Virus record (IMG/VR): IMGVR_UViG_3300030102_001231
Location: 574 to 57,457 of that record
Reading direction: 5' to 3' (one strand)
DNA length: 56,884 nucleotides
Source: a virus
Shown here: piece after piece, positions 1 to 8,587 of the stretch
Numbering within the stretch: the stretch's first letter is position 1
Layout: each line of letters opens with the position of its first letter
Notes under the pieces: model-generated
What the model was told of the DNA's origin: nothing
Databases searched by the model: none
The model's input: only the letters and a program-made list of their open reading frames with translations
Made by a program: the position numbers and the translations under genes

Positions 1-65
1 CTGCCCAGCATTGCTGAGTAGTCTTGTGCTTTTTGCTCGTCAGAGCGTGCTTCTGATTCAGCCAT
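1..65 (-). CDS. Small acidic protein, partial (N-terminus only)
   Basis: A reading frame starts at ATG 65-63 with a strong AAAGGAGG ribosome binding site just upstream and runs off the left edge of the window after 21 codons (begins MAESEARSDEQKAQDY). It lies directly downstream of the tail fibre gene in the same operon. If the window is part of a circular map, this gene would continue past the window end, but its frame does not join that of the partial frame at 56799-56884. The product is not recognisable from so few residues. Confidence 0.6.
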   Translation of the reverse strand, partial: MAESEARSDEQKAQDYSAMLG

Positions 66-77
66 TGTTAGCCTCCT

Positions 78-3000
78 TTAAGATTCAAGCGCGGCGATAC
101 GCGCAGTAAGTGATTGAATGATTGCGTCTTGGTCTTGGATTGCTTTGACAAGGATTGGTATGAACTTTTCGTACTTGAGTCCGTACTGTTTGCCATCTTC
201 ACTTAGCGATACCGTAAGGTTTTTCTTGTCAGCAATCTTGTAGCCAGCAGCTTCTTCAAGAGTTTGCACAGACTGAGCCTTGAAGCCAATGTCCATCCAA
301 TCTTCTTTATGAGTTCCATCTGGAGTTTGTGCATTTAAATCATAGTCTTCAGCATCTTTATCACCATACTTAGAGCGCTTGTCCCAATAATAAGTAACAG
401 GCTCTAATGCTTTGACAAAATCCAAGCCAAGGTCTAAATCAACAAAGTCTGTTTTGTCACGCTCGTCTGAGGCAACAGTCAAAGCAACTTGGCAATTGAA
501 AGAACCGATGTTTTCATCACCCAAGCCAATTTGGTTGCTTCCTGTCGTAATGTTGCCACCCGGACTTCCTGCTCGACCTGCATCACGCCCTATAACAATA
601 TTATTTGAACCGCTATTAATCGAGTTTCCAGCAAGACCCCCAATTATCGTATTGCTAGTTCCTGTGGTGACTTCCTCACCCGCAGCGTGTCCCACTGCTA
701 CGTTGTAAGTTTCCGTAGCCGTCGTATGATTTTGAACACGAAGAGCATCCTTACCAATAGCAACAGATCTTTTACCTTGGGTATCTCCACTTAAAGAACG
801 GTAGCCCACAGCGACGTTTTCTTTGCCTGTGGTGAGTGCGTCGCCAGAAAGACCTCCGATGAGGGAGTTCTCGACTCCCGTGGTGACTGCATTACCTGCA
901 TCGTACCCAACGGCAGTATTGTAAACATTGGTAGCCGTAGTAAAGTTTTGCGATGCCAAGGCACCTGTTCCGATGGCGGTGCTGAAACTACCGAGTACAT
1001 CTTGACTTAAAGAAGCGTATCCTACTGCAACATTTTGATCCGCATCTGTAAGGGCATCACCTGCAAAACCGCCGATTAGGGTATTAACTATTCCCGTGGT
1101 AATTGATAGACCAGCTTGGAAACCCACAGCGGTGTTATAAGTGGTTGTGGCCGTGGTGAAGTTTTGAGATTGAAGCACCTGTCTACCAATAGCCACAGTG
1201 CCTGAACCCATAGTATCAGTCGTTAATGCGCCTGTTCCTACTACCACGTTATCGTTAACAGCGGTCAAAGCGTCTCCAGCAAGAGCGCCGATGATGGTGT
1301 TGTTCTGGCCCGTGGTGATTGCCGCTCCTGCAAAGTACCCAATTGCGATGTTGTGACAATCCGTAGCAGTCGTGAAGTTTTGATTGAATAAAGCTGTGTG
1401 TCCGATTGCTACACTTCTGCTGCCAAGCGTATCGCTCCCAAGAGCTTGATATCCCAGCGCCACGTTTTCATCAGAATCAGTCAGAGCATCACCTGCAAGC
1501 CCTCCCACTAAAGTGTTCTGGATTCCCGTGGTGACTGACACACCAGCTTCATACCCAACAGCCACATTGTAAGAATCTGTTGAAGTGGTAAAATTTTGAG
1601 CAAACAAAGCTGCTGAACCAATGGCAACATTTCTATCGCCTTGGGTATCAGAACCAAGAGCGTTAAAACCTAAAACGGTGTTATTGTCTCCTGTCGTAAG
1701 AGCATCACCAGCAAGTCCACCAACTAGGGTGTTGCGCACTCCCGTGGTGACTGATCCTCCCGCGAACATTCCGACAGCAGTGTTATAAACCTCAGTGGCT
1801 GTGGTGAAGTTTTGCACGACTAACGTTTGATAGCCGATAGCTACGCTTCTACTGCCCAAAGTATCTGAGCCTAAAGCGCCTTGACCCACAGCTACGTTAA
1901 AATCAGCATCTGTTAATGCATCACCCGCAAGACCGCCGATCAGGGTGTTGCTGACTCCCGTGGTGACTGCTTTCCCAGCCTCATAGCCAACCGCCGTGTT
2001 ATAGTTTGTGGCTTGAGTGTTCTGAGCGGACAGAGCAAGATAACCGACAGCAGTTGACGCACTTCCGCTGGTTTCGTTTGTTAAAGTCCCAAAACCTAAT
2101 ACTGAGTTATATTGTCCAGTTGTAATAGAGTCTGCCGATAAGCCCCCAACAATAGTGTTGCGAATCCCCGTGGTGATTGATTGACCTGCTCCGTAGCCGA
2201 CGCCAATATTGTACATATCAGTCGCTGTGGCAGGATCTTGTGTGTACAAGGCTAAGCGGCCTACAGCAACAGAGTTACTACCATCTACGTTAGTGTAAAG
2301 CGCACCTTCACCAACAGCTACGTTGTACAGTCCAACGGTGTTTGAGTACATAGCGTCCTTACCCAAACCCGTATTATTAAAGCCAGTTGTTGTAGCTTGA
2401 CCAGAACGACCGCCTAAAAACGTGTTGCTCGTTCCCGTGGTGACTGCCTTACCTGCTTGGAAGCCTACGGCGGTATTGAATGTATCGGTGGCAGTAGTGA
2501 AATTTTGGGTAGCTAATGCTTGATAACCGATTGCAGTAGTTTTGCTTCCTCGAGTGTCATCGCTTAAAGAGGAAAAACCTACAGCGGTGTTAAAATCACA
2601 ATCCGTTAAAGCGTCCCCCGCAAGACTGCCAATAAGAGTTAACGCTGTTCCCGTGGAGACATTTCCTCCAGCGTTATTACCCACGGCAGTATTGTGAGTA
2701 TCAGTGGCTGTCGTTAAGTTTTGGTTGGCTAAAGCATAAGCACCTAACGCCGTAGATTTAGACCCTAACGTGTCTGTACTTAAAGCCCCTGTGCCAACTG
2801 CCGTATTAAAATCTACATCAGTCAGTGCGTCACCAGCTATAGATCCAATAAGCGTGTTCTGAGTACCAATTGTGATTGATACTCCTGCAAAATAGCCCAC
2901 TGCGGTGTTGTTACTATCTGTGTCCGACGTAAAGTTTTGAGTTGCTAAAGCACTTCTGCCTACGGCTGTGGAATGATTGCCTTTGGTATCGAGCGTCAGA

Positions 3001-4283
3001 GAAGCCCAGCCTAAACTTGTGTTGTCGCTCCCTGTATCAATCGCATCGCCAGTCCTATTTCCAAAAAAACTATTTTGCAGTCCCGTTGTAATCGCCGTAC
3101 CTGCTTCATCGCCCACGAGAGTATTGTTGTTGCCGCCAGATTGGATGCTGTTGCCTGCGTTGACACCAAAGCGGACGTTGGAAGTTCCTAGCGTCGGAGT
3201 AGATAGAGAGCCGTCGGAGGCTATGCGGAAGCGTTCTGTAAGAGTGCTTGTAGTCCCAGTATGAAAGGCCAAAGCACCTAGTCCTTGGAACGAGCTTTCG
3301 TTGACACTTCTAATTTTACTGACAACTCCAGCACCATCTCCGCTGGGGTCGCTTTGGTGAAAATTTATGTCACCAAGAGTCTGGGCATCCCCTAAAGAGG
3401 TGTCTGTGTTTTCTATCTTTAAGGTTGGGGCAGAAGCAGCCGCTATGTTTAAGGCATCCGTAGTCACGCTACTGTTAAACGTAGCCGCTCCCGCCGCTGA
3501 CATATCGAAGGTAAGGGCGTCTACATTAGAGCCTCCATCATTCCCTCGTATTGTCACATCTCCATCAGAAACGGGTGCTTGGATAAAATATGTACTGCTC
3601 GACAAAAAGTGATGGGCAAATTCTGTGCCGCCATCTTTGAAACGGACTGATCCATCACTATCAGCATCAAGAATGATGTCTCCAGCAACATCTATAGTCA
3701 GATCGCCCGAAGACAGATCAATCTCTGTACCATCAATCGTGATGTTATCTACGACTACGCCAGCGTTGGCAGTAAGAACACCAGTGACACCCAAGGTGCC
3801 TCCCACGCTCAAATCATCAGTTATCGTCAGATCGTCTTCGACAGTCAGGTCTACGACGTTGAGGTGAGCAAACGCATCCACCATCGCGCCGCCTGATCCA
3901 GCGCCGTCTGAGTAGATGGCCTTCGTCTGGCCGTTGGGGACTGTGACCGTAGCCCCACTGCCCTGCTTGATGATGATGTTCTGTGAGCCGCTAGTGGCGT
4001 TCTCAATCAGCCACAGCTTACTTACGGTATTTGGGCCAATGGTAATTGTGCAAGCAGAGTCGAGTGTTCCAGTATACTTGAGGAACAGACTCCTACCGGG
4101 ATCAGTAGAACCATCAGCAATAGTAGTGGTATGAGTATCCGCATTGGTGGTGATTGCCTCTGTGCCGAATGAAAAGGCTTCAGCAACTAACGATAAGTTT
4201 GTATTTGTGCTCGTGCCCCAAGTTCCGCTTTCGTCCCCGGTGGCGATCTCTTTGAGACGTAAATCGTTGGTGTAAACTGCCAT
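78..4283 (-). CDS. Tail fibre/adhesin with C-terminal S74 self-cleaving chaperone
   Basis: 1401 aa receptor-binding fibre. The N-terminal ~130 residues (MAVYTNDLRLKEIATGDESG) form a probable virion-attachment domain of a type I recall from marine phages. Residues ~140-280 are beta-helix-like (DLTVEDDLTITDDLSVGG). The centre holds eleven ~72-residue super-repeats built of YadA-head-like NTAVGY/SVAIGY strands. The last 130 residues match the intramolecular chaperone of endosialidase (peptidase S74): SDERDKTD begins at Ser1272, the expected self-cleavage serine, followed by an IGFKAQSV motif and a terminal coiled coil (ILVKAIQDQDAIIQSLTARI). In this family the chaperone drives trimerisation and then cuts itself off. 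The gene starts one base after the stop of the upstream repeat protein, so it is part of the late operon. Host target unknown. Confidence 0.9.
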   Translation of the reverse strand: MAVYTNDLRLKEIATGDESGTWGTSTNTNLSLVAEAFSFGTEAITTNADTHTTTIADGSTDPGRSLFLKYTGTLDSACTITIGPNTVSKLWLIENATSGSQNIIIKQGSGATVTVPNGQTKAIYSDGAGSGGAMVDAFAHLNVVDLTVEDDLTITDDLSVGGTLGVTGVLTANAGVVVDNITIDGTEIDLSSGDLTIDVAGDIILDADSDGSVRFKDGGTEFAHHFLSSSTYFIQAPVSDGDVTIRGNDGGSNVDALTFDMSAAGAATFNSSVTTDALNIAAASAPTLKIENTDTSLGDAQTLGDINFHQSDPSGDGAGVVSKIRSVNESSFQGLGALAFHTGTTSTLTERFRIASDGSLSTPTLGTSNVRFGVNAGNSIQSGGNNNTLVGDEAGTAITTGLQNSFFGNRTGDAIDTGSDNTSLGWASLTLDTKGNHSTAVGRSALATQNFTSDTDSNNTAVGYFAGVSITIGTQNTLIGSIAGDALTDVDFNTAVGTGALSTDTLGSKSTALGAYALANQNLTTATDTHNTAVGNNAGGNVSTGTALTLIGSLAGDALTDCDFNTAVGFSSLSDDTRGSKTTAIGYQALATQNFTTATDTFNTAVGFQAGKAVTTGTSNTFLGGRSGQATTTGFNNTGLGKDAMYSNTVGLYNVAVGEGALYTNVDGSNSVAVGRLALYTQDPATATDMYNIGVGYGAGQSITTGIRNTIVGGLSADSITTGQYNSVLGFGTLTNETSGSASTAVGYLALSAQNTQATNYNTAVGYEAGKAVTTGVSNTLIGGLAGDALTDADFNVAVGQGALGSDTLGSRSVAIGYQTLVVQNFTTATEVYNTAVGMFAGGSVTTGVRNTLVGGLAGDALTTGDNNTVLGFNALGSDTQGDRNVAIGSAALFAQNFTTSTDSYNVAVGYEAGVSVTTGIQNTLVGGLAGDALTDSDENVALGYQALGSDTLGSRSVAIGHTALFNQNFTTATDCHNIAIGYFAGAAITTGQNNTIIGALAGDALTAVNDNVVVGTGALTTDTMGSGTVAIGRQVLQSQNFTTATTTYNTAVGFQAGLSITTGIVNTLIGGFAGDALTDADQNVAVGYASLSQDVLGSFSTAIGTGALASQNFTTATNVYNTAVGYDAGNAVTTGVENSLIGGLSGDALTTGKENVAVGYRSLSGDTQGKRSVAIGKDALRVQNHTTATETYNVAVGHAAGEEVTTGTSNTIIGGLAGNSINSGSNNIVIGRDAGRAGSPGGNITTGSNQIGLGDENIGSFNCQVALTVASDERDKTDFVDLDLGLDFVKALEPVTYYWDKRSKYGDKDAEDYDLNAQTPDGTHKEDWMDIGFKAQSVQTLEEAAGYKIADKKNLTVSLSEDGKQYGLKYEKFIPILVKAIQDQDAIIQSLTARIAALES
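600..3120 (-). repeat. Eleven degenerate ~216-bp repeats inside the tail fibre gene
   Basis: The encoded unit is about 72 residues: a TAVGYEAG-like strand, TTGxxNTLIGGLAGDALT, xxNVAVGxxALGSDTLG, SRSVAIG, then xLxxQNFTTATxxYN. Eleven QNFTTAT-type segments can be counted. Copies are diverged at the DNA level, so this is an old expansion. Edges are approximate. Confidence 0.8.
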
Positions 4284-4284
4284 A

Positions 4285-5178
4285 TTAAGCTACCTCTTCC
4301 CAATCAGGGGTTTGACTTGTAGATACATCTGCCCAACTGACCCCTTGTGATGAGTCTATGGTACTCCAGTTTGGCGTTTGTGCATCATCTATTAGTCCCC
4401 AGACATTTACTGGGGTTATTTCTCCTGTGCCGCTGACTCCTGTGAGCGTGACATTTGCATCGGATGTAGTGGATACACTTCCGACTTGTCCTGTTCCTGA
4501 TACTCCTGTTGGGCTGACTGTAATGCCCAACTCGATAGATACTGTGCCAGCCGCTCCAGTGCCTGCAACACCTGTTGGGGTAACTGATGAATCCCCAGTA
4601 ATAGATACCGAACCGACTGCACCAGTGCCGCTAACCCCAGTGGCAGTAACGCCAGCATCGCCAGTGGCAGTAACAGTCCCAGCAGCGCCAGTTCCGCTAA
4701 CACCTGTGACTGAAGTGTTTGCTGTGCCTGTGACCGTAACCGCGCCAATGGCTGAAGTGCCAGCAACACCAGAAGGACTGACATTCGCAGAAGCGGTAAC
4801 TGCAACAGTTCCCACCGATCCTGTCGAAGATACTCCGGTGACTGAAGTATTTGCATCCGCGCTGACGGAAACCGAACCGATTGCGCCAGTGCCTGCGACA
4901 CTAGGTGACGTAACATTAGCTGTTCCCGTAACCGATACAGACCCAACAGCCCCCGTCCCAGCAACGCCTGTAACCGAAGCATTAGCGGCTGCTGATACAG
5001 AGACTGTTCCGATTGCACCTGTTGCTGAAACGCCTGTGACAGCGGTAGTTGCGCTCGCCGTAACCGTGACTGAACCGACGGCTCCAGTTGCGGATACACC
5101 CGTAACATCGACGAGATCAGGTTCACCCCACGCATCTTCGCCCCAAGTGCCTCTGCCCCAACCAGTAATAGCCGCCAC
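4285..5178 (-). CDS. Repeat-rich virion protein (22-residue GVSGTGAVGSV repeats)
   Basis: 297 aa. The N-terminus is Trp/Gly-rich (GWGRGTWGEDAWGEPD); residues 25-244 are ten 22-residue repeats of the form VTGVSGTGAVGSVSVTGDAN, plus a partial eleventh; the C-terminus has a duplicated motif (TPNWSTID, TPDWEEVA). The composition (Gly/Ser/Thr/Val with alternating hydrophobics) suggests an extended beta fibre or spacer. It is placed immediately upstream of the tail fibre (1-bp gap), so a fibre-associated or baseplate-associated role is likely; that is inference. The same DNA is also stop-free in two other frames because each repeat is a whole number of codons; I regard those as by-products. Confidence 0.8.
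   Translation of the reverse strand: MAAITGWGRGTWGEDAWGEPDLVDVTGVSATGAVGSVTVTASATTAVTGVSATGAIGTVSVSAAANASVTGVAGTGAVGSVSVTGTANVTSPSVAGTGAIGSVSVSADANTSVTGVSSTGSVGTVAVTASANVSPSGVAGTSAIGAVTVTGTANTSVTGVSGTGAAGTVTATGDAGVTATGVSGTGAVGSVSITGDSSVTPTGVAGTGAAGTVSIELGITVSPTGVSGTGQVGSVSTTSDANVTLTGVSGTGEITPVNVWGLIDDAQTPNWSTIDSSQGVSWADVSTSQTPDWEEVA
4447..5106 (-). repeat. Ten tandem 66-bp coding repeats
   Basis: Ten 22-codon units encode GVxGTGAVGSVxVT-type repeats. They diverge at synonymous and non-synonymous sites. The period is a multiple of three, which explains the overlapping long open frames on both strands here. Confidence 0.85.
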
Positions 5179-5188
5179 ACATTAAGCC

Positions 5189-5620
5189 CTATGCGATGCG
5201 AATGATCGCGTTGCTAGCATCTGCTGTAGGGAACGTAATCGTAAAATCTCCAGCCGTGCTGGTCTTGTCACCACCAAAAGCTAGAGTACATACGGACGTG
5301 TCACCTGACGTATCTTCATTGAATATCAACGCTCCATTAGCAGTAATGGTGCTGCTGGAAAAAGTTACGTTAGCAAAATCAGTAAAAGCTGTAGTGCCAC
5401 TGGTTGACGGATCTACGCGAGTCAGCGTTTCTCCTTTTGCGGTGTAGCCTGTGCCAGATACTTCATTTGAAGTGCTGTAAGCGGTGGTGGCTGCACCTAA
5501 AGATGCCGAACTCGTATACAAAGCTATTTTGAAGGTGTCACCACCAGAGTTCAAAAAGTTGTGCTTTGCCTCCATAAGCTCTTTCTTAAAGCTCGTACAC
5601 ATAGCGGTTGATATAGCCAT
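5189..5620 (-). CDS. Conserved virion protein, unknown function
   Basis: 143 aa starting MAISTAMCTSFKKELMEAKH, with a good AGGAGG site 5 nt upstream. After a short N-terminal helix it is Ser/Thr-rich and beta-dominated (FKIALYTSSASLGAATTAY near residue 30). From memory this family is common near tail genes in marine and temperate phages and has no assigned role. Its start overlaps the stop of the upstream 96-aa gene (TGATG), implying coupled translation. Its location between adaptor and fibre genes suggests a virion component. Confidence 0.8.
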   Translation of the reverse strand: MAISTAMCTSFKKELMEAKHNFLNSGGDTFKIALYTSSASLGAATTAYSTSNEVSGTGYTAKGETLTRVDPSTSGTTAFTDFANVTFSSSTITANGALIFNEDTSGDTSVCTLAFGGDKTSTAGDFTITFPTADASNAIIRIA

Positions 5621-5910
5621 CAGATCCTCCTAAGTATTTCAGCCATATCCTCATGGCCTTGTTTCAATAGTTCTGCGATTAACGTAGTTCTGTCGCTACG
5701 TATAGCTTCTTTCATGTAATGACAGACCGCAGCCTGCACGACTTCTTTGAACGCTTCTGCTTGCTGAGCTATGGCTGGGTGACAGTTACCTCCGACACTC
5801 ACAATACGGCTAGTAGCCTGCTCAGCCCAATACTCTGGGTCATGCCCCCTGTACTCAGTAGTATCTACTGTGACCTGCCCTATCTCCATTACTGGCGCTT
5901 TAATAAACAT
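5620..5910 (-). CDS. Small conserved phage protein, unknown
   Basis: 96 aa, mostly helical after residue 30. It begins MFIKAPVMEIGQVTVDTTEY and ends with a helix (LIAELLKQGHEDMAEILRRI). No enzyme motif is seen. It sits between the 212-aa adaptor-like protein and the 143-aa virion protein with one-base or near-zero spacing, so it is cotranscribed and probably cotranslated with them. A structural or assembly accessory role is the most that can be inferred. Confidence 0.75.
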   Translation of the reverse strand: MFIKAPVMEIGQVTVDTTEYRGHDPEYWAEQATSRIVSVGGNCHPAIAQQAEAFKEVVQAAVCHYMKEAIRSDRTTLIAELLKQGHEDMAEILRRI

Positions 5911-5911
5911 G

Positions 5912-6550
5912 CTACGTAACTACCTGCGTATACTGACCTTCTCTATACGTATCGCCACGTAACTTACCATCGCCTAAACCCTTCAGCAGAGTTAGCGACT
6001 GCGCAAACATTTGTTGGTATAACGCGACCATATCTGGCTCACCTTTTGTAAACCGTATTGCTTCGACCAGAGAGCCGTTTAGTAACGCAGAATCAAAGTT
6101 TTCTCCAAGCCACGGTAGTGTGCTAGCCGTAACAATAGACTCCGGGTAATACCCATAATGAAGCTCTACAGTGAGGCTAGCGTTTGGCGTAGGGCCAAGA
6201 ATAAACGTCTCATCATTAAAGTTTGCGTAATGCTTAGGTGTGCCTGTAGATGCAGGTGTGGGGTACGCTTCACGAATGAAGTTAACGTCTTTGTTTAACA
6301 AAAAGTCGAACGACCCATCAGTATTAACCACAGCCAAACTGTAGGTATACAGATAATCTGAAGGCACAGTTAGGTACTTATTACCTGACGTTATGGTGCC
6401 TGACACATTTTTTCTCAGAGACGGAAGCTGAACAGTGTTGTATATAAACTGCTCTGTCTGTTGCACAAACAGGGCAAGCTGGTCACTTGTGAATGTGGTT
6501 TCACAAACGTCCTGTATGTTCGCCGTCAACTGTGAGTAGGTCATACTCAT
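5912..6550 (-). CDS. Head-to-tail adaptor-like protein
   Basis: 212 aa: MSMTYSQLTANIQDVCETTF, an N-terminal helix pair, a central beta region (ILGPTPNASLTVELHYGYYP around residues 117-136) and a C-terminal helical half (LLNGSLVEAIRFTKGEPDMV). This layout resembles phage adaptor proteins that sit under the portal (SU10/P22 gp4-type adaptors, by memory). A second adaptor-like protein is encoded at 7058-7747, as in other short-tailed phages with two connector proteins. Function is inferred from resemblance and context. Confidence 0.65.
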   Translation of the reverse strand: MSMTYSQLTANIQDVCETTFTSDQLALFVQQTEQFIYNTVQLPSLRKNVSGTITSGNKYLTVPSDYLYTYSLAVVNTDGSFDFLLNKDVNFIREAYPTPASTGTPKHYANFNDETFILGPTPNASLTVELHYGYYPESIVTASTLPWLGENFDSALLNGSLVEAIRFTKGEPDMVALYQQMFAQSLTLLKGLGDGKLRGDTYREGQYTQVVT

Positions 6551-6553
6551 AAT

Positions 6554-6691
6554 TTATGCCATAGGCCCACGGGCCATAGTTCCTTTTGTAGCAGCGCCTG
6601 TGCCACGAACTTTTATGCCTGTGGTCTTAACGCCTTTCATGTCTGGCTTAGGAGCGTCTTTTACTGGCTTTACTGTGCTCAAATTTTTCAT
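6554..6691 (-). CDS. 45-aa cationic mini-protein
   Basis: A short frame between the two adaptor-like genes: ATG at 6691-6689, stop TAA at 6556-6554, preceded by TAGGTGACCTT. The product starts MKNLSTVKPVKDAPKPDM and ends GAATKGTMARGPMA; it is Lys/Gly/Thr-rich without acidic clusters. It fits tightly between its neighbours (8-nt and 3-nt gaps), which supports it being real. It resembles in composition the other cationic mini-proteins encoded at 7748-10380. Function unknown. Confidence 0.65.
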   Translation of the reverse strand: MKNLSTVKPVKDAPKPDMKGVKTTGIKVRGTGAATKGTMARGPMA

Positions 6692-6699
6692 AAGGTCAC

Positions 6700-7065
6700 C
6701 TAAGTTGTTGTTACCGTTACTGTACCTACTTCCCCTGTAGCGACAAGGTTATTAGGTGTTAAACCAAAAGGGTCTCTGCCTACACCGACAGGATTAAACC
6801 CATACTGTATTTGCCTGCTGCTGTTCTTACCCGCTTCCCCAAGACTTCTATCAGGTCTTGGATTACGTATGGCCTGTGGATCATCTACAGGAAACTCGCC
6901 TAACTTCAACTGTGGATGATCCGGGTTCCAGCACTCAGGGCACGCTTTTAAATTAGTGTCACGCCCCTTACGTATTAGGTTCTTTAGCTCCCGTAGCTTA
7001 AATTGAAACCCACAAATATCGCATTCAGCTATGGCCCTGCGTGCGGACGCAAATCTATTAGACAT
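6700..7065 (-). CDS. Zinc-finger-like small virion-operon protein
   Basis: 121 aa. A four-cysteine pattern (C15, C18, C42, C45; AECDICGF and KACPECWNPDHP) indicates a zinc ribbon or knuckle with a basic segment between the two halves. The C-terminal half is Gly/Asn/Thr-rich and ends VGTVTVTTT. It overlaps the upstream adaptor gene by 8 bp. It could bind DNA at the portal or serve as a small structural zinc protein; the sequence does not decide. Confidence 0.75.
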   Translation of the reverse strand: MSNRFASARRAIAECDICGFQFKLRELKNLIRKGRDTNLKACPECWNPDHPQLKLGEFPVDDPQAIRNPRPDRSLGEAGKNSSRQIQYGFNPVGVGRDPFGLTPNNLVATGEVGTVTVTTT

Positions 7066-7747
7066 ACCCTATTCTCGGCACGAATCTAGCGGGCGTCTTT
7101 ACTCTGTCTTCCTCCGCTGCTAGCTGAAACTGCTCTTCATACACCTCTTTTAACAATGGTATACGAGAAGCTAAATCCGGGTCTTTCATAGATATGTAGT
7201 ACGCCAATCCCGCCACAAGACACGGTAAGAACCTAAAGTTCATGTCAGCAGTCTCTACGCCGCTGCCCGCATCTTGTATCCTACGCATACGGTAATACTT
7301 AAATATGTAAGTATCGTTTTTGTCTGGAACAGGCCACACGTTTATAGTCGGGTTGTCACGCAACCGCTCTATCCAAACTTGAATCGGCCTACCTTGAGTC
7401 AACTTGTTCGGTATGGATGCATACGTGCTAACACTTATGCGACTGATGGTTAAATCAGATTGTGTAGCAGTATCGCCGCTATTTGTGCGTATAACTTGTT
7501 CTAGCAGGTCAATGGTATCGGCGGGTAAATTGTACTCTGACGTACCTTTAACAAGTGACACAGTGCCCTCGTCAATAGTCCACAAGTTAATTCCACGATT
7601 TTGCCACTCTATAGTCAGCAAATTCATAGACCTACGTGCTGTGCGAAGATCATACCCAGAACGCATTTCACGGCCCGCACGTTCCCACGCTTCTTCAGCG
7701 ATCTCCGTGAAGTCCATATCAAATGCTGTTGTTCCAGAGGTAGTCAT
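7058..7747 (-). CDS. Head-tail adaptor / tail accessory protein (P22 gp4-like)
   Basis: 229 aa. It begins with a helical region containing AEEAWERAGREMRSGYDLRTARRSMNL, then WQNRGINLWTI, a beta segment ending YNLPADTIDLLEQVI, a loop with RPIQVWIERLRDNPTINVWPVPD, and a C-terminal helical bundle ending RVKTPARFVPRIGYV. This pattern is typical, from memory, of the gp4-type adaptor ring that docks on the portal of short-tailed phages. Its start follows the stop of the 73-aa gene directly (TAA ATG). Confidence 0.7.
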   Translation of the reverse strand: MTTSGTTAFDMDFTEIAEEAWERAGREMRSGYDLRTARRSMNLLTIEWQNRGINLWTIDEGTVSLVKGTSEYNLPADTIDLLEQVIRTNSGDTATQSDLTISRISVSTYASIPNKLTQGRPIQVWIERLRDNPTINVWPVPDKNDTYIFKYYRMRRIQDAGSGVETADMNFRFLPCLVAGLAYYISMKDPDLASRIPLLKEVYEEQFQLAAEEDRVKTPARFVPRIGYV

Positions 7748-7969
7748 TTACTTCTTCTTAGCAGTAGCTTTTTTAGCTGGAGCCTTTTTAGGTGCCGCTT
7801 CTTTCTTAGGTGCGGGCTGTAGCTCAGCTAATGCTGCGTTTGCCTCTGCTTCGCTCATCAAATTAGCGTTAACAACAGTATAAGTGCCGTCTTCATTCTT
7901 ACTCCCAACCTGAAATACGGGCCTACCATCAGAAAAATTACCGTTCTGAAAAACCTCTAACTTACCCAT
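7748..7969 (-). CDS. 73-aa protein with histone H1-like cationic tail
   Basis: The first ~50 residues form a small folded part (GRPVFQVGSKNEDGTYTVVN); residues ~52-73 are an Ala/Pro/Lys tail (PKKEAAPKKAPAKKATAKKK) like histone H1 or bacterial HU-extension tails. It overlaps the upstream 113-aa gene by 8 bp and abuts the downstream adaptor gene. A DNA-binding or condensing role in the capsid is plausible but unproven. Confidence 0.75.
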   Translation of the reverse strand: MGKLEVFQNGNFSDGRPVFQVGSKNEDGTYTVVNANLMSEAEANAALAELQPAPKKEAAPKKAPAKKATAKKK

Positions 7970-8303
7970 TCTTAGTACCTCTCACGTACAAAGTTTTCTT
8001 TCTACGGTTGCCCATTACAGCCCCGCAACCCTTGTGGTTTTCGCGGATCATACCGCCTGCTTTTGCAGTCCTTACCTTCGCCTTTGGCGTATTCGATACT
8101 ACTGTCTTACCTTTTGCTCCAGCCTTTTTCTTCTTGCGTGCTGTAGTAGCACGTTCAGACTGACTTAGTGACTGCGCCTTAGCTTTGGGCAAACAGCGGT
8201 CTGGGTTCTTTTTGTCTTTAGACGTACCGCACGGCCCCTTGATCTTGCCATCAGTGCCAATACGAACCCATTGTTGGTCACGCCATTGTTTTAGCTGTCC
8301 CAT
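7962..8303 (-). CDS. 113-aa Lys-rich conserved phage protein
   Basis: It begins MGQLKQWRDQQWVRIGTDGK and carries GPCGTSKDKKNPDRCLPKAK (two Cys), then a strongly basic stretch (ARKKKKAGAKGKTV) and a C-terminal MIRENHKGCGAVMGNRRKK. The conserved-looking Trp/Cys core plus basic linker suggests a small nucleic-acid-binding fold, but no known domain can be assigned with confidence. One-base overlap with the 94-aa gene upstream (TAATG-type junction). Confidence 0.75.
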   Translation of the reverse strand: MGQLKQWRDQQWVRIGTDGKIKGPCGTSKDKKNPDRCLPKAKAQSLSQSERATTARKKKKAGAKGKTVVSNTPKAKVRTAKAGGMIRENHKGCGAVMGNRRKKTLYVRGTKNG

Positions 8304-8587
8304 TACTCTACCTTCCGTGCCCTACGTATGGCTTCCTTACCCCGTTTTGCAATGCCCGCTTGCGTATGTTTACCCGCTGCCTTCGCCCGCTGCTCCAATA
8401 CCGTAAGTATTTGTATCTTTCTAGCAAAAGGCTTTCGTATTTTCTTTACTCTAGCCACGGTATCACGGGCATCCTGTGCAGTAGCGTACTTTATAGGCAC
8501 TGTATCTCTAGGATTTTCGTCCGTGTACAGCCTTCTGCCACTACCCTTTGGCTTTTTACCTGTCCCTACTTTTGGGTCTTTAGCCAT
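8303..8587 (-). CDS. 94-aa basic conserved phage protein
   Basis: It starts MAKDPKVGTGKKPKGSGRR, followed by LYTDENPRDTVPIKYATAQD and a basic helical half (VARVKKIRKPFARKIQILTV and IAKRGKEAIRRARKVE). Overall it is very basic. From memory similar short proteins occur next to capsid genes in marine phages; no function is known. Its start overlaps the stop of the upstream 59-aa gene by one base, so translation is probably coupled. Confidence 0.75.
   Translation of the reverse strand: MAKDPKVGTGKKPKGSGRRLYTDENPRDTVPIKYATAQDARDTVARVKKIRKPFARKIQILTVLEQRAKAAGKHTQAGIAKRGKEAIRRARKVE

Noticed and set aside
4358-5185. Long open frames on both strands over the 22-residue repeat gene
   Set aside because: They follow from a repeat of 66 bp without stops; they lack ribosome binding sites and their proteins are low in complexity. 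The minus-strand 297-aa frame fits the operon.
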